The notes: generated by a model from the sequence alone, not told the origin. A DNA stretch of 64,000 nt from an uncultured Pelagibacteraceae bacterium (GCA_902628635.1 CACONQ010000003.1:62001-126000), one strand, 5' to 3'; counted from the stretch's first letter, positions 47,423-60,400 are shown. Program-made: numbers and translations.

Positions 47423-48256
47423 CTATTTCTTCTTCCTTTTTCTTCTTCTAATAATAAATTTATCTGTTCTCTTATTATCTCTTGTTTTAAGCCCTTTTGC
47501 GGATTGGCCAGTTGGTGAAACCGGGTGTCTTCCTCCAGCTGATTTTCCTTCACCTCCACCATGTGGGTGATCAACTGGATTTTTGACTACACCTCTAGTG
47601 TGTGGTCTAATCCCCATCCATCTTGATCTACCTGCTTTTCCTATTTTAATATTTTTTTGATCAGGGTTTGATAATACACCGATTGTTGCCATACATTTTG
47701 AATTTACTTTTCTAACTTCTCCTGAAGTCATCTTAATTAGTGAATAGGCGCCATCTACGCCTGAGATAGAAACAGACGTACCTGCAGATCTAGCAATTTT
47801 GCCTCCAGCTCCTGGTTGGAGTTCAACATTATGAATATCAATACCAGCTGGGATATCTTGTAATGGCATACAGTTTCCAACTTTGATCTCTATATTTGTT
47901 CCATTTCTAATTTTATCACCTGCTTTAACGTTCTGGGGTGCTAAGTAATAAAATTTTTCTCCATCCTCAAACTTTACCAACATGATATAACAAGATCTAT
48001 TTGGATCATATTCTATTCTTTCTATTTCACCAATTGAATCAAATTTTCTTCTGTAAAAATCAATAATTCTATATTTATGCTTATGACCTCCGCCGTGATT
48101 TCTTGACGTTATTCTGCCTAAGTTATTCCGCCCTTTCGAGGAATTATTTGCAGCTGTTAGTGGTTTAAATGGTTTTCCTTTCCACAAATTACTTCTATCA
48201 ACTAAAACTGTTCCACGTGTTGATTTAGTATATGGTTTAAAACTTTTTAAGGACAT
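47423..48256 (-). CDS. rplB: Large ribosomal subunit protein L2
   Basis: L2 is needed for peptidyl-transferase function and subunit joining. The 277-residue protein has [39 protein letters not shown] and the catalytic-centre segment [20 protein letters not shown]. It follows rplW by 1 base. Confidence 0.99.
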   Translation of the reverse strand: MSLKSFKPYTKSTRGTVLVDRSNLWKGKPFKPLTAANNSSKGRNNLGRITSRNHGGGHKHKYRIIDFYRRKFDSIGEIERIEYDPNRSCYIMLVKFEDGEKFYYLAPQNVKAGDKIRNGTNIEIKVGNCMPLQDIPAGIDIHNVELQPGAGGKIARSAGTSVSISGVDGAYSLIKMTSGEVRKVNSKCMATIGVLSNPDQKNIKIGKAGRSRWMGIRPHTRGVVKNPVDHPHGGGEGKSAGGRHPVSPTGQSAKGLKTRDNKRTDKFIIRRRKRKKK

Positions 48257-48257
48257 T

Positions 48258-48551
48258 TTATATACCTGTCGTCAAATCGATCGATTGACCCTTTTTAAGT
48301 GTTATAATTGCTTTTTTATACCCTTGAACTTTAACTTTTCTTCCTCTTGTGAATTTGAGTCTTGACTTTTTATTTACAATATTAATTTTGGTAACATTTA
48401 CCTTAAAAATTTTTTCAATATTTTTTTTTAAAGTTTTTTTATCTGATGAAAAAGGAACCTTAAAAACAATTTTGTTAAATTCGGATAAATTGGTAGATTT
48501 TTCAGTAACTACTGGAGAAATTATTTTGTCATATAAATGAATTTTATTCAT
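48258..48551 (-). CDS. rplW: Large ribosomal subunit protein L23
   Basis: This 97-residue L23 at the exit tunnel has YDKIISPVVTEKSTNL, the VFKVPFSSDKKTLKKNIEK block and VNIVNKKSRLKFTRGR. It docks SRP and trigger factor in E. coli. Its start overlaps the rplD 3' end by 8 bases. Confidence 0.98.
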   Translation of the reverse strand: MNKIHLYDKIISPVVTEKSTNLSEFNKIVFKVPFSSDKKTLKKNIEKIFKVNVTKINIVNKKSRLKFTRGRKVKVQGYKKAIITLKKGQSIDLTTGI

Positions 48552-49167
48552 ATCTTTTTTCTAACTCCTTTACTGAGGTTTCTGTAAAAATTACTTTTTT
48601 AAATTTTATAATATCAAAAGCGCTAAAATGATTAATATCGGTTGTTTTTACATTTGGTAAATTTCTTAGTGATTTAAATACTTTTTCTTTTGAGTTTTTA
48701 TCTAATATGATTAAAGAATTGCTAGCTTCAAATTTATTTAAGATTTTATTCATCTCTTTAGTCTTCTTTATTTCATTCTTAAAATCACTTATTACAATAA
48801 GATTGCTAGATTTTTTTTTATCACTTAACAAAGAAGCTACGCTCATTTTTTTTTCATTTTTATTCAGTTTTCTTATTTTATAATTTTTTTCACCTTTTGG
48901 TCCGTGAGCAATTCCTCCACCAACAAAAATTGGAGCTTTTCTACTTGCGTGTCTTGCGTTACCGGTTCCTTTTTGAGCATAAATCTTTGAAGTTGAACCT
49001 ATTATCTCGTTTTTTTGTTTTGTTTTTGCTTTTCTTCCTTTGTAATTTGCATTTATTTTGTAAAGAACACCACTAATTAACTTTTTATTTATTTTAGCTG
49101 AAAAGATTTTGTCCATCACCTCTATGCTCTCTTTTTTTCCATCAATATTAAATTTATCAATTTTCAT
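48544..49167 (-). CDS. rplD: Large ribosomal subunit protein L4
   Basis: The 207-residue L4 is recognised by STSKIYAQKGTGNARHASRK and APIFVGGGIAHGPKGEKNY, the tunnel loop. In E. coli L4 also represses its own operon through the S10 leader. Here only 3 bases separate fusA and rpsJ, so no such leader fits there. It follows rplC by 4 bases and overlaps rplW. Confidence 0.98.
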   Translation of the reverse strand: MKIDKFNIDGKKESIEVMDKIFSAKINKKLISGVLYKINANYKGRKAKTKQKNEIIGSTSKIYAQKGTGNARHASRKAPIFVGGGIAHGPKGEKNYKIRKLNKNEKKMSVASLLSDKKKSSNLIVISDFKNEIKKTKEMNKILNKFEASNSLIILDKNSKEKVFKSLRNLPNVKTTDINHFSAFDIIKFKKVIFTETSVKELEKRYE

Positions 49168-49171
49168 TTTT

Positions 49172-49882
49172 TTATTTCTTTTTCTTTTCTGGTACTTTTT
49201 TTAGCTTTTCTATTGCTTCAATTTTTTCACTCATAGTAAGTTTTGAAGTATTTTTTGATGCTTTTTTAACTAAAACTTCACTATTTTTTGAGCCAGGGAT
49301 AGATCCTTTTACAAAAAGCAGATCATTTTCTGGATCAGATTTTATAATTTCAATATTTTGAATAGTTCTTAGCTTATCACCCATATGTCCAGCCATTTTT
49401 TTATTTTTAAAAACTTTTCCTGGATCTTGATTTTGTCCTGTTGAACCATGTGCTCTATGTGAAATGGAGACACCATGTGAAGCTCTTAAACCCGCAAAAT
49501 TATGTCTTTTCATAGCACCAGCAAAACCTTTACCAATAGTTTTTGATCTAATATCAACAAATTTAGTATCTTTAAAAATTTCAACACCAAACTCATTACC
49601 TGGCTTATAGTTCTCTATATTTTTTACCCTCAATTCTTTTATTATTTTCCTTGGTTCTGTATTTTTTTTTGTAAAAAAACCTTTCATAGCTTTTGTTAAT
49701 TTCGAATTTTTGATCTTACCAAAACCTAATTGTATTGCTGTATATCCTCTTTTTTTTGGATCAATAACTTCAATAATTCGCCCTTTTTCAATTTTTAAAA
49801 CAGTTACAGGAACTGACTGGCCAGTTTTATAAAACTCTCTTGTCATTCCTATTTTTTTTCCTATTAAAGCTATCTCTGTCAT
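49172..49882 (-). CDS. rplC: Large ribosomal subunit protein L3
   Basis: L3 starts TEIALIGKKIGMTREFYK and has the FAGAMKRHNFAGLRASHGVS and HRAHGSTGQNQDPGKVFKNK segments. Its tip reaches the peptidyl-transferase centre. At 236 residues it carries a Lys/Glu-rich C-terminal tail longer than E. coli L3. It follows rpsJ by 4 bases. Confidence 0.99.
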   Translation of the reverse strand: MTEIALIGKKIGMTREFYKTGQSVPVTVLKIEKGRIIEVIDPKKRGYTAIQLGFGKIKNSKLTKAMKGFFTKKNTEPRKIIKELRVKNIENYKPGNEFGVEIFKDTKFVDIRSKTIGKGFAGAMKRHNFAGLRASHGVSISHRAHGSTGQNQDPGKVFKNKKMAGHMGDKLRTIQNIEIIKSDPENDLLFVKGSIPGSKNSEVLVKKASKNTSKLTMSEKIEAIEKLKKVPEKKKK

Positions 49883-49886
49883 AATT

Positions 49887-50195
49887 TTATATTTTTATTT
49901 CTACATCTACACCAGATGCTAGATCTAGTTTCATCAAAGCTTCTACTGTTTGTGGTGTTGGTTCAATTATATCTATTAATCTCTTATGAGTTCTTGTTTC
50001 AAATTGCTCTCTACTTTTTTTATCTATGTGTGGCGATCTTAAAACTGTATATCTCTCAATTTTTGTTGGAAGTGGTATAGGCCCCTTTATATTAGCACCA
50101 GTCCTTTTTACTGTATTAACAATTTCTTCAGTTGACTGGTCTAAAACTTTGTTATCGTATGCCCTTAATTTAATTCTTATATTTTGCTTTTCCAT
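49887..50195 (-). CDS. rpsJ: Small ribosomal subunit protein S10
   Basis: This 102-residue S10 has [38 protein letters not shown] and [20 protein letters not shown]10 (NusE) also acts in antitermination. It follows fusA by 3 bases; tuf, often found at this junction, is absent. Confidence 0.99.
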   Translation of the reverse strand: MEKQNIRIKLRAYDNKVLDQSTEEIVNTVKRTGANIKGPIPLPTKIERYTVLRSPHIDKKSREQFETRTHKRLIDIIEPTPQTVEALMKLDLASGVDVEIKI

Positions 50196-50198
50196 TTT

Positions 50199-52274
50199 TT
50201 AACCTGTCTTTTTTGTTACTTCGTCCTGAACATTTTGCGGTACTTTTGCATAATGATCAAAGAACATAGAATATTGTGCTCTACCTTGTGACATTGATCT
50301 TAAAGAATTAATATAACCAAACATATTTGCCAAAGGTACCATTGCGGTGATTACTGTTGCATTTCCTCTCTGTTCTTGAGTACTAATTTGACCACGTCTA
50401 CTATTTAAATCGCCTATAACATCTCCCATATAATCTTCTGGTGTAACTACCTCTACCCTCATCATTGGCTCTAATAATTTAAGAGTTGCTCTTGTACATG
50501 CCTCTTTAAAACACTGTCTAGAAGCAAGCTCAAAAGCTAATACACTTGAGTCAACATCATGATGTAGACCGTCTAAAATAGTAACTTTATAATCTATCAT
50601 TGGAAAACCAGCTAATATTCCATTATCAGCAACTGACTCAACACCTTTTTCAACTCCAGGAATAAATTCTTTTGGAATTGCTCCACCTTTAATTTTACTT
50701 TCGACTTCTCTACCTTTGCCAGGTTCTAATGGTTCAACAGAGAGTTTTACTCTTGCAAATTGTCCGGCACCACCACTTTGTTTCTTATGAGTATAATCAA
50801 ACTCGCTGGGATTTTGTATTGTTTCTCTATAGGCTACCTGTGGAGCTCCAACGTTTGCTTCAACTTTAAATTCTCTCTTCATTCTATCAACAATTATATC
50901 AAGATGTAATTCTCCCATTCCTTTAATAATTGTTTGGCCCGACTCCTCGTCTGAGCTTACTCTAAAAGAAGGATCCTCTTTTGCTAATCTTGCTAAAGCC
51001 TCACCCATTTTCTCTTGATCGGCTTTAGTTTTTGGTTCCACTGCAATTTCTATAACTGGATCAGGAAATTCCATTGGCTCTAAAAGGACAGGTTTATCTT
51101 TATTAGCCAATGTATGTCCCGTAATTGTATTCTTTAATCCAGCTAAAGCTACAATATCACCAGCATTAGCTTCTTTAATATCTTCTCTAGAATTGGCATG
51201 CATCAAAAGCATTCTTCCAACTCTCTCTTCTTTATCTTTTGATGTATTGTAAATTCCAGTACCAGTTTTAACCGTACCAGAATATACTCTTATAAACGTT
51301 AATGATCCTACAAATGGGTCATTTGCTACTTTAAATGCTAAAGCCGAAAAAGGAGCACTATCCTCAAATTTCATTTCCATTTCCTCATCAGAATTAGGTT
51401 TCGTTCCTTTTATTGATCCAATATCCTTAGGACTTGGTAAATAATCAACAACAGCATCAAGTAATGGCTGAACTCCCTTATTTTTGAAAGCTGAACCAGT
51501 CAATACTGGTACAAAATCAAAACTTAAACATCCTTTTCTCACACATTTAATTAAATCCTCATTTTTAATTTCGTCACCATTTAAATAACTTTCCATTAAT
51601 TTTTCATCTTGTTCTACAGCAGTCTCAACTAAATCCTGTCTATATTTTAAACAAATTTCCTTTAAATCTTCCGGTATGTCTTTTTCCTCCCACTCAGCAC
51701 CCAAGTCCTCATTTTTCCAAATTATTGCTTTCATTTTCACTAAATCTACAACACCTTGTAAAGACGACTCTATTCCAACCGGAATTTGCATCACCAAAGG
51801 TTTTGCGCCAAGTCTCTCTTTTATCATTTCAACACATCTAAAAAAATCAGCTCCTGTCCTATCAAGCTTATTTACAAAACATATACGTGGAACTTTATAT
51901 TTATCTGCTTGTCTCCAAACAGTCTCTGATTGAGGTTCTACACCAGCAACTCCATCAAATACTGCAACTGCACCGTCTAATACTTTAAGAGATCTCTCAA
52001 CCTCGATTGTAAAATCTACGTGTCCAGGAGTATCAATAATATTAATTCTATTATCTCTCCAAAAACAGGTTGTTGCTGCTGAGGTAATTGTAATTCCTCT
52101 CTCTTGTTCTTGCTCCATCCAATCCATTGTTGCAGCACCATCGTGAACTTCACCAATTTTATGACTCTTTCCTGTATAATAAAGAATTCTCTCAGTTGTT
52201 GTAGTTTTTCCAGCATCAATGTGAGCCATAATCCCAATGTTTCGATATTTTTCTAAAGTGTGTGTTCTACTCAT
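50199..52274 (-). CDS. fusA: Elongation factor G
   Basis: EF-G drives ribosomal translocation using GTP. The G domain has the P-loop [18 protein letters not shown] and NKLDRTGAD. Domain IV contains [15 protein letters not shown], and the C-terminal domain [21 protein letters not shown] chose the ATG at 52274 (691 residues), giving the canonical [12 protein letters not shown] start, 5 bases after rpsG. An ATG at 52286 would add four residues and overlap rpsG. Confidence 0.99.
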   Translation of the reverse strand: MSRTHTLEKYRNIGIMAHIDAGKTTTTERILYYTGKSHKIGEVHDGAATMDWMEQEQERGITITSAATTCFWRDNRINIIDTPGHVDFTIEVERSLKVLDGAVAVFDGVAGVEPQSETVWRQADKYKVPRICFVNKLDRTGADFFRCVEMIKERLGAKPLVMQIPVGIESSLQGVVDLVKMKAIIWKNEDLGAEWEEKDIPEDLKEICLKYRQDLVETAVEQDEKLMESYLNGDEIKNEDLIKCVRKGCLSFDFVPVLTGSAFKNKGVQPLLDAVVDYLPSPKDIGSIKGTKPNSDEEMEMKFEDSAPFSALAFKVANDPFVGSLTFIRVYSGTVKTGTGIYNTSKDKEERVGRMLLMHANSREDIKEANAGDIVALAGLKNTITGHTLANKDKPVLLEPMEFPDPVIEIAVEPKTKADQEKMGEALARLAKEDPSFRVSSDEESGQTIIKGMGELHLDIIVDRMKREFKVEANVGAPQVAYRETIQNPSEFDYTHKKQSGGAGQFARVKLSVEPLEPGKGREVESKIKGGAIPKEFIPGVEKGVESVADNGILAGFPMIDYKVTILDGLHHDVDSSVLAFELASRQCFKEACTRATLKLLEPMMRVEVVTPEDYMGDVIGDLNSRRGQISTQEQRGNATVITAMVPLANMFGYINSLRSMSQGRAQYSMFFDHYAKVPQNVQDEVTKKTG

Positions 52275-52279
52275 ATCTA

Positions 52280-52750
52280 TTACCATCTAAAATGAGCAAA
52301 AGCTTTATTTGACTCTGCCATTTTATGTGTGTCCTCTTTTTTTTTAATTGCTGCACCCCTATTTTGGTAAGCATCATAAATCTCATTAAAAATTTTATCT
52401 GACATATTTTTATCTTTTCTTTTTCTTGAAGCATCGATTAACCATCTTAAAGCTAAAGCCTGAGATCTTTTTGATTTTACTTCAACTGGGACTTGGTATG
52501 TTGCACCACCGACTCTCCTGGATCTTACCTCAACTGTAGGCTTTATATTATTGATAGCCTCATTAAATACGTTTAAAGGTTCATCTTTTGATTTTGTTTT
52601 GATTTTATCAATTGCCTCATAAATAATTTTTTCTGCAACTGTTTTTTTTCCATCATACATAATACTGTTTATTAATTTTGGAATAATTGTAGATTTATAA
52701 ACTGGATCAACTATTGGAATTTTTTTTGGTGCTCTTTTTTTTCTAGACAT
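52280..52750 (-). CDS. rpsG: Small ribosomal subunit protein S7
   Basis: This 156-residue S7 has [40 protein letters not shown] and the C-terminal [13 protein letters not shown]7 nucleates the 30S head and autoregulates the str operon in E. coli. It follows rpsL by 3 bases. Confidence 0.99.
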   Translation of the reverse strand: MSRKKRAPKKIPIVDPVYKSTIIPKLINSIMYDGKKTVAEKIIYEAIDKIKTKSKDEPLNVFNEAINNIKPTVEVRSRRVGGATYQVPVEVKSKRSQALALRWLIDASRKRKDKNMSDKIFNEIYDAYQNRGAAIKKKEDTHKMAESNKAFAHFRW

Positions 52751-52753
52751 GAA

Positions 52754-53125
52754 TTATTTTCCTTTTTTTGCACCGTATTTAGATCTTTGCTGTTTTCTTG
52801 CTGTAACACCCTGCGTATCTAGATTTCCTCTTAATATATGATAACGTACACCTGGTAAATCTTTAACCCTTCCGCCCCTGATAAGAACTACAGAGTGCTC
52901 TTGAAGATTATGACCTTCACCTGGTATATAAGATGTAACTTCGTGACCATTAGACAACCTCACCCTTGCTACTTTTCTTAAAGCTGAATTTGGTTTTTTT
53001 GGTGTTGTTGTATAAACCTTAACACATACACCTCTTTTTTGAGGAGATTTTTCTAACGCAGGAACTTTATCTCTTGATGAAGGTCTACGTCTTCTTTTTC
53101 TTAATAACTGGTTTATAGTCGGCAT
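52754..53125 (-). CDS. rpsL: Small ribosomal subunit protein S12
   Basis: The 123-residue S12 starts [15 protein letters not shown]. Its decoding loops are [19 protein letters not shown] (with the lysine linked to streptomycin resistance in other bacteria) and [25 protein letters not shown]. It heads the str group after a 156-base leader that carries a candidate promoter and two hairpins. No Shine-Dalgarno is visible before its ATG. Confidence 0.99.
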   Translation of the reverse strand: MPTINQLLRKRRRRPSSRDKVPALEKSPQKRGVCVKVYTTTPKKPNSALRKVARVRLSNGHEVTSYIPGEGHNLQEHSVVLIRGGRVKDLPGVRYHILRGNLDTQGVTARKQQRSKYGAKKGK

Positions 53126-53150
53126 ACATTTTAAATATTTTTTGAGTAAG

Positions 53151-53170
53151 AAATAACTGACAGGTTATTT
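53151..53170 (-). promoter_or_regulatory. Hairpin in the rpsL (str) leader
   Basis: AAATAAC (53151-53157) and GTTATTT (53164-53170) form a perfect seven-pair stem with a six-base loop, ending about 25 bases before the rpsL ATG. A second, smaller stem lies upstream in the leader: GGCA 53174-53177 with TGCC 53186-53189. It could be a regulatory or processing element. The stem is AT-rich and weak. Confidence 0.35.
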
Positions 53171-53224
53171 AGTGGCAGCGTTTAATGCCCCAATGACATT
53201 ACATTCCAACCAAAAAATATGGCC

Positions 53225-53252
53225 AAAATACTATAGAAATTGTTTTTGTCAA
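53225..53252 (-). promoter_or_regulatory. Candidate sigma70-type promoter for rpsL-rpsG-fusA
   Basis: On the minus strand a perfect TTGACA (53252-53247) is followed after 16 bases by TATTTT (53230-53225). Transcription would begin near 53218, giving a leader of about 90 bases to the rpsL ATG. It lies just downstream of the rpoC stop at 53282, so the str unit can be transcribed separately from rpoBC. Confidence 0.65.
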
Positions 53253-53281
53253 ATTAAAACGTTTATAAAAATTGTAAATTT

Positions 53282-56200
53282 TTATTGATTTACTTGGGTT
53301 TCTGAGGGTTCAGATTTTTCCTGCTCAGCAAGAAATTTATTATCGTCATCTATAGCTCTTTTATTCCAATCGTTCTTAATTGTACCTGTTCCTGCAGGTA
53401 CTAATCTACCCACAATAACATTCTCCTTTAGGCCCAATAGAGTGTCGGTTTTGCCTTTGATTGCCGCATCTGTAAGAACTCTGGTTGTTTCTTGAAACGA
53501 AGCAGCAGAAATGAACGATTCAGTTTGCAATGAAGCTTTTGTTATACCCATTAGTACTCTTTCACCAACTGCTGGTTTTTTACCATCTGATTTAAGTTTT
53601 TCATTCATATTGTCAAATTTTATTCGATCGATTATTTCTCCAGGTAATAAATTTGAGTCACCAGAATGTTTAACTTCAATTTTTTTCAACATTTGCCGTA
53701 GAATAGTTTCTATGTGCTTGTCATTAATCACTACACCTTGTAATCTATAAACCTCTTGTACTTGGTTAACAAAGTATTCTGTTAATTCCTCAATACCTAA
53801 AATTCTTAAAATATCATGTGGCAGTGGTTGTCCATCCAATAAATATTCGCCTTTTTTAATCTTTTCACCCTGATTAAAATTAATATGTTTTCCTTTAGGT
53901 ATTAAATAATTTGAAGTTTCACCACTATCGGATACAATTGAAACCCTTTGTTTGCCTCTTACTTCCTTACCAAATAATACTTTTCCATCATTTTCTGCAA
54001 TAATAGCGCTATCTTTTGCTTTTCTAGCTTCAAAGAGTTCTGCTACCCTCGGTAATCCTCCTGTTATATCTTTAGTTTTAGAAGTTTCTTTTGGAAGTCT
54101 TGCAATTACATCTCCTGCAAATATTTTTTGCCCATCTTTCACAGATAAAATAGAGTCTGGCACTAAATAGTATCTAGCTTCATTGTCATCAGCTTTTTTA
54201 ATTACATTTCCTTTTTCATCTCTTAAAGTAATTCTAGGTTTTAAATCTGTATTTTTTGATTGAGATCTCCAATCAATCACAGATTTAGACTCTATTCCTG
54301 TTTCATCATCTAAAGTTTCTGAAAGCGTAACTCCATCAATTAAATCAACATAATTAACGATACCACTTTTTTCAGCGATTACAGGAGTGGTATACGGATC
54401 CCACTCACAAATCTTGGCATTTTTTTTAATTTTATCTCCATTTTTAAAAAAGATTTTTGAACCATAGGGCACTTTGTAAATAGCTATTTGTAGACCATTA
54501 TCATCCTCTATTGAAAGTTGAGTATTTCTTCCCATTACAATCTGATTTTTCTTAGAATCCTCTAAAAGGTTTGTGTTAATTATTTTTAACGTACCCTCGT
54601 TTTTACTTACAATTTGTGAATCTTGTTTTATTGATGCAGTTCCACCTACATGGAATGTTCTCATAGTTAACTGAGTTCCTGGTTCTCCAATAGACTGGGC
54701 AGATATCATACCTATAGCCTCGCCTACATGCACCATTTTTCCTCTTGATAAATCTCTTCCATAACATCTAGAACAAACTCCTTCTTTTGAACTACATGTT
54801 ATAACTGAGTAAACTGAAATTAATTTGACGCCTGCTGCATCTATTTTTTCACAAACGCTCTCATTTATCTCAGAATTTTTTTTAACAATAATTTCACCTG
54901 TGATTGGGTTTTTAATGTCACTTGCAGTAACTCTACCTAAAGCTCTCTCAGAGAGACTAACTATAACATTTCCTCCTTCAATAATTTCAGATAACTTTAT
55001 TGATCCTGGTTTTTCGCAATGCTTCTTTGTAATAGTTAAATCTTGGGCTACATCGCATAGTCTTCTTGTTAAATAGCCTGAGTTTGCAGTTTTTAAAGCC
55101 GTGTCAGCTAGACCTTTTCTAGCTCCGTGAGTAGAATTAAAATATTCAAGAGCAGTAAGACCTTCTTTAAAATTTGATGTAATTGGCGACTCTATAATTT
55201 CACCAGAAGGTTTTGCTATCAAACCTCTCATTCCAGCTAATTGTTTCATTTGAGCAGCAGATCCTCTTGCGCCTGAATCGGCCATCATAAATACAGAATT
55301 TACTTTTAATCCATCTTTAGTATTTTCAGTTGCTGAAATTCTTTTCATCATCTCAGAGGCTACTCTATCTGTACATTTTGACCATGCATCAACAACTTTG
55401 TTATATTTTTCACCTCTAGTAATAAGACCTTCGGCATATTGGTTCTCATAATCTGTAATAAGTTTTTTAGTCTCCTCAATTAATTGAGCTTTATTATCAG
55501 GGATAATTAAATCATCTTTACCAAAAGAAATTCCTGCCTTGAACGCATGTTTAAAACCTAAGTCTTTTAATTTATCACAAAAAATTACTGTATTTTTTTG
55601 ACCAGTAAATCTAAATACAATATCGATTATTTCTGAAACTATTTTTTTTGGTAATAACCTGTCTACTAAAGAAAATTTTATATCCTTATTTTTTGGTAGT
55701 AAATTTGCTAAGAGAAATCTTCCAACTGTGCTTGTGTACTTTTCATATTTAACATTATTTTTATCATCTACAGTTTCAAATCTTGAAACAATTCTTGAAT
55801 GTACATTGATTTTTCCAGACTCTAAACCTTGTTCAATTTCAGAATTATTTACAAAATATCCCTCTATTTTTTCGGTTTGGTATGGTGGCTGTGATAAATA
55901 ATAAATTCCCAAAATCATATCCTGACTTGGAACGATAATTGGTTTTCCATTAGAAGGACTGAGAATATTATTCGTTGACATCATAAGCACACGTGCCTCT
56001 AGCTGTGCTTCTAAACTCAGTGGGATATGTACAGCCATTTGGTCTCCATCAAAATCGGCATTAAACGCTGCACATGTTAAAGGGTGAAGTTCTATAGCAT
56101 CACCTTCAATTAATTTTGGCTCAAATGCTTGAACACCTAATCTATGCAAAGTAGGTGCACGGTTTAGAATTATTGGATGTTCTCTAACAATTAATTCTAA

Positions 56201-57448
56201 AGCATCCCAAACTGCATTTGTTTCTTTTTCAACTAGTTTTTTAGCTTGTTTAATTGTTGATGCCAGGCCAAGTTTATTTAGCCTTGCATATAAAAAAGGT
56301 TTAAATAATTCTAAAGCCATTTTTTTTGGTAATCCACACTCATGAAGCTTCAAATCTGGACCCACAACAATCACTGATCGACCGGAATAATCAACACGTT
56401 TACCTAAAAGATTTTGTCTAAATCTACCTTGCTTACCTTTTAACATCTCCGCGAGTGATTTTAATGGACGTTTACCGGTTCCAGTTATTACTCTTCCTCT
56501 TCTTCCATTATCAAATAATGCATCAACCGACTCTTGGAGCATTCTTTTCTCATTTCTAATTATTATATCTGGAGCTTTTAAGTCCATTAATCGTTTTAAT
56601 CTGTTATTTCTATTTATTACTCTTCTATACAAATCATTTAAATCTGATGTTGCAAATCTTCCACCATCTAGAGGAACCAAAGGTCTTAATTCAGGCGGAA
56701 TAACTGGAATAGTTGTAAGTATCATCCACTCAGGCTTGTTACCTGTCTCAATAAAAGAGTCTATGAGTTTAAGTCTCTTAATCGATCTCTCTTCAGCAAC
56801 TTTTGATTTTGTTTCTTTAATATTTTTTAATAAAACTTCTCTTTCTTTTTTTAAATCTACAGACTTAAGTATCTCTAATATTGCTTCTGCGCCGATACCA
56901 GCTGAGAAAGCATCTTCGCCGTGTTCCTCTTGATATTTTGCAAGCTCGTCTTCAGTTAACAATTGATTTTTTTTAAGGTCAGTCAAGCCAGGTTCAATAA
57001 CTATAAAGCTCTCAAAATATAATACCCTTTCGACTTCTTTCAATTTCATATCAATTGCTAGTGAAATTCTGCTAGGTAATGATTTTAAAAACCATATATG
57101 AGCAACAGGTGTAGCAAGATTTATGTGGCCCATTCTTTCTCTTCTTACATTTGACTTTGTAACCTCGACGCCACATTTTTCGCATATTATACCTCTAAAC
57201 TTCATCCTTTTGTATTTTCCACAAAGACATTCGTAGTCTTTAATTGGTCCAAAAATTCTAGAACAGAAAAGTCCATCCTTTTCAGGTCTGAATGTTCTGT
57301 AGTTAATTGTTTCAGGTTTTTTTATTTCCCCATAAGTCCAAGATTTAATCTTTTCAGGACTAGCCAAAGTAATTTTAATACTATTAAAATTTTGTGCTTC
57401 TGAAATATCGCTGTTATTTTTAAATAAATCTTTTAAATCTTTTTTCAT
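53282..57448 (-). CDS. rpoC: RNA polymerase beta' subunit
   Basis: Beta' carries the catalytic Mg2+ aspartates in [13 protein letters not shown]. The 1388-residue protein has the N-terminal zinc ribbon ([20 protein letters not shown]), the rudder/lid region, the second zinc site (CSSKEGVC and CYGRDL), and the bridge/trigger region [16 protein letters not shown]. It starts 1 base after rpoB. The C-terminal tail is short and acidic. Confidence 0.99.
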   Translation of the reverse strand: MKKDLKDLFKNNSDISEAQNFNSIKITLASPEKIKSWTYGEIKKPETINYRTFRPEKDGLFCSRIFGPIKDYECLCGKYKRMKFRGIICEKCGVEVTKSNVRRERMGHINLATPVAHIWFLKSLPSRISLAIDMKLKEVERVLYFESFIVIEPGLTDLKKNQLLTEDELAKYQEEHGEDAFSAGIGAEAILEILKSVDLKKEREVLLKNIKETKSKVAEERSIKRLKLIDSFIETGNKPEWMILTTIPVIPPELRPLVPLDGGRFATSDLNDLYRRVINRNNRLKRLMDLKAPDIIIRNEKRMLQESVDALFDNGRRGRVITGTGKRPLKSLAEMLKGKQGRFRQNLLGKRVDYSGRSVIVVGPDLKLHECGLPKKMALELFKPFLYARLNKLGLASTIKQAKKLVEKETNAVWDALELIVREHPIILNRAPTLHRLGVQAFEPKLIEGDAIELHPLTCAAFNADFDGDQMAVHIPLSLEAQLEARVLMMSTNNILSPSNGKPIIVPSQDMILGIYYLSQPPYQTEKIEGYFVNNSEIEQGLESGKINVHSRIVSRFETVDDKNNVKYEKYTSTVGRFLLANLLPKNKDIKFSLVDRLLPKKIVSEIIDIVFRFTGQKNTVIFCDKLKDLGFKHAFKAGISFGKDDLIIPDNKAQLIEETKKLITDYENQYAEGLITRGEKYNKVVDAWSKCTDRVASEMMKRISATENTKDGLKVNSVFMMADSGARGSAAQMKQLAGMRGLIAKPSGEIIESPITSNFKEGLTALEYFNSTHGARKGLADTALKTANSGYLTRRLCDVAQDLTITKKHCEKPGSIKLSEIIEGGNVIVSLSERALGRVTASDIKNPITGEIIVKKNSEINESVCEKIDAAGVKLISVYSVITCSSKEGVCSRCYGRDLSRGKMVHVGEAIGMISAQSIGEPGTQLTMRTFHVGGTASIKQDSQIVSKNEGTLKIINTNLLEDSKKNQIVMGRNTQLSIEDDNGLQIAIYKVPYGSKIFFKNGDKIKKNAKICEWDPYTTPVIAEKSGIVNYVDLIDGVTLSETLDDETGIESKSVIDWRSQSKNTDLKPRITLRDEKGNVIKKADDNEARYYLVPDSILSVKDGQKIFAGDVIARLPKETSKTKDITGGLPRVAELFEARKAKDSAIIAENDGKVLFGKEVRGKQRVSIVSDSGETSNYLIPKGKHINFNQGEKIKKGEYLLDGQPLPHDILRILGIEELTEYFVNQVQEVYRLQGVVINDKHIETILRQMLKKIEVKHSGDSNLLPGEIIDRIKFDNMNEKLKSDGKKPAVGERVLMGITKASLQTESFISAASFQETTRVLTDAAIKGKTDTLLGLKENVIVGRLVPAGTGTIKNDWNKRAIDDDNKFLAEQEKSEPSETQVNQ

Positions 57449-57449
57449 T

Positions 57450-60400
57450 TTAATTTAATTCCACATTAAGAGCTAAAGCTTTAATTTCTTTGACTAAAAC
57501 ATTAAATGACTCTGGAATTCCAGACTCAAAATTCTCCTCGCCTTTAACAATTGTTTCATAAACCTTTACTCTACCAGCCACATCATCTGATTTTACAGTT
57601 AAAATTTCCTGTAAAGTATAAGACGCTCCATAAGCTTCAAGTGCCCATACTTCCATTTCTCCAAATCTTTGACCACCAAGTTGTGCTTTTCCTCCTAATG
57701 GTTGTTGAGTAACTAAACTGTATGGACCTGTTGATCTAGCATGAATTTTATCCTCAACTAAATGATGAAGTTTAAGCATATAAATAGTTCCAACTGTAAC
57801 TTCACGATCAAATTTTTCACCCGTTCTACCGTCCCATAATTCTGTTTGTCCGGAATTTGGTAAATCTGCAAGCTCTAACATTTTGGTAACATCTATCTCT
57901 TTAGCTCCATCAAAAACAGGAGTGGAAATTGGGACACCATTTTGTAAATTTTCACACAAATCTTTAAATTCAACTTTATTTAATTTATCTAAACTATCCT
58001 CAAAAGTATCTTTTCCATAAACTGATTTTAAAAAGTTTGATATTTTCTCATTTTTTTCAGCTTTTTTTTGATTATCATTTATTAAATTTTTAACTTTTTC
58101 TCCTAATTCGGTACATGCCCAACCTAAGTGTGTTTCGAGTATTTGTCCAACATTCATACGGCTTGGTACACCCAAGGGGTTAAGCACAATGTCTACTGGT
58201 TTACCGTTTTTACGGTATGGCATGTCTTCCAATGGAACAATTTTACTTACAACACCTTTGTTTCCATGTCTTCCGGACATTTTATCCCCTGGTCTTAATC
58301 TTCTTTTTATTGCTACAAAAACCTTAACCATTTTCATTACGCTAGGAAGTAATTCATCGCCTTGTCTTATTTTTAAAACCTTGTCTTCAAATCTTTCTTG
58401 TATATCTTGTTTTGCCTTATTAAACTGATCTTTTAGCTGATTTAAACTGTCATCTTTTTTTTGGTCTCCAATATTTATTTTAAATAAATCAGTAATTGTT
58501 ATTTTATCAATATTATCTGCATTTATTTTTGATCCTTGATCCACGTCTTTTATCTTCTTATTTAAAACCTGACCCTCAACGATTTGTAGTGCTCTTTGCT
58601 TAATGCTTCTCTCAAGTATTTCTTCCTCAACAATTCTATCTTGTTGAACAGAATCAATTTCTGATCTTTCTATAGTTATTGATCTTTCATCTTTATCAAT
58701 ACCATGACGGTTAAAAACTCTAACATCAACAACAATACCTCCGCTACCACTAGGCATCTTTAAAGAAGTATCTGTTACATCAATAGCCTTTTCACCAAAA
58801 ATTGATCTTAAAAGTTTTTCCTCGGGACCTGATGCCGTATCACCTTTAGGTGTTACTTTTCCAACTAAAATATCACCAGGCTTAACTTCTGCTCCAATAT
58901 AAACAATTCCAGACTCATCTAAATTTTTTAGAGCTTCCTCATTAACGTTCGGAATATCTCTTGTTATATCTTCCTCGCCAAGTTTTGTATCTCTTGCCAT
59001 AACTTCATATTCCTCTATATGAACAGATGTAAAAACATCATCAGTTACGCATCTTTCTGAAATTAGGATTGAATCTTCAAAATTGTATCCTTGCCAAGGC
59101 ATAAAAGCCACCGTAACATTTTTTCCTAAAGCTAATTCACCAAGTTTTGTAGAAGGACCATCAGCAATGATGTCTCCCGATTTTACTTTATCTCCAACTC
59201 TAACTAGTGGTTTTTGGTTTATGCATGTATTTTGATTTGATCTTTTAAACTTTTGTAAATTATAAATATCAACACTAGATTTTGTAAAATCTGTTTCGCC
59301 TGTCGCCTTAATTACAATCCTTTTTCCATCTATTTTGTCAACTATACCATCTCTTTTTGCAACAATCGTCACTCCAGAGTCCAGAGCAACATCGCTTTCA
59401 ATACCAGTTCCAACTAACGGTGATTCAGGCTTTAATAAAGGAACTGCTTGTCTCATCATGTTTGATCCCATTAAAGCTCTATTTGCATCGTCATTTTCTA
59501 AAAAAGGTATTAAAGAGGCAGCAACAGAGACTAATTGTTTTGGAGATACGTCTATATAGTCAATATTTTCTGGTTTTGATAAAATAAAGTTTAAATTTTG
59601 TCTGCATGAAACTAAGCTCTCCGTAAATTTTCCATTTTTATCTATTTTTGAATTAGCTTGTGCTATTGTAAATTTACCCTCTTCCATTGCTGACAAATAC
59701 TCAATTTTCTCCTCAACAACTCCATTCCTTACTTTTTTATATGGACTCTCAATAAATCCATACTTATTAATTTTTGAATAAGTTGATAAACTATTAATTA
59801 AACCAATGTTTGGACCTTCTGGAGTTTCTATTGGACATATTCTTCCATAATGAGTTGGGTGCACATCTCTTACCTCAAAACCAGCTCTTTCTCTTGTTAA
59901 ACCACCGGGACCAAGTGCAGATACTCTTCTTTTATGAGTAATTTCAGATAAAGGATTGGTTTGATCCATGAATTGAGAAAGTTGAGATGTTGCAAAAAAA
60001 TCTTTAAGCGAAACAGTTAATGGTTTTGCATTTATTAAATCTTGTGGCATGGCTGACTCCACATCAAGTGTGGTCATTTTTTCTTTAATAGCTCTTTCCA
60101 TTCTATAAACACCAATTCTTGCTTGATTTTCAACAAGTTCACCAACTGATCGGACTCTTCTATTAGCTAGGTGGTCGATGTCATCTACTTCATCCTTACC
60201 ATCTCTCAAATCTAACATTTTCTTTATGATTGCTATAATGTCATCATTTCTTAAAATGGTTATTTTATCTGAACAATTTAAATTTAGCCTAGAATTCATT
60301 TTAACTCTACCTACGTCTGATAAATCATATCTGTCAGAGCTAAAAAATAAATTATTAAAAATTTGAGTTGCTATTTCTATTGTTGGTGGTTCTCCAGGTC

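Noticed and set aside
53126-53281. Small RNA or tRNA gene in the rpsL leader
   Set aside because: No cloverleaf, anticodon arm or conserved T-loop sequence could be found; hairpins and a promoter explain the region.
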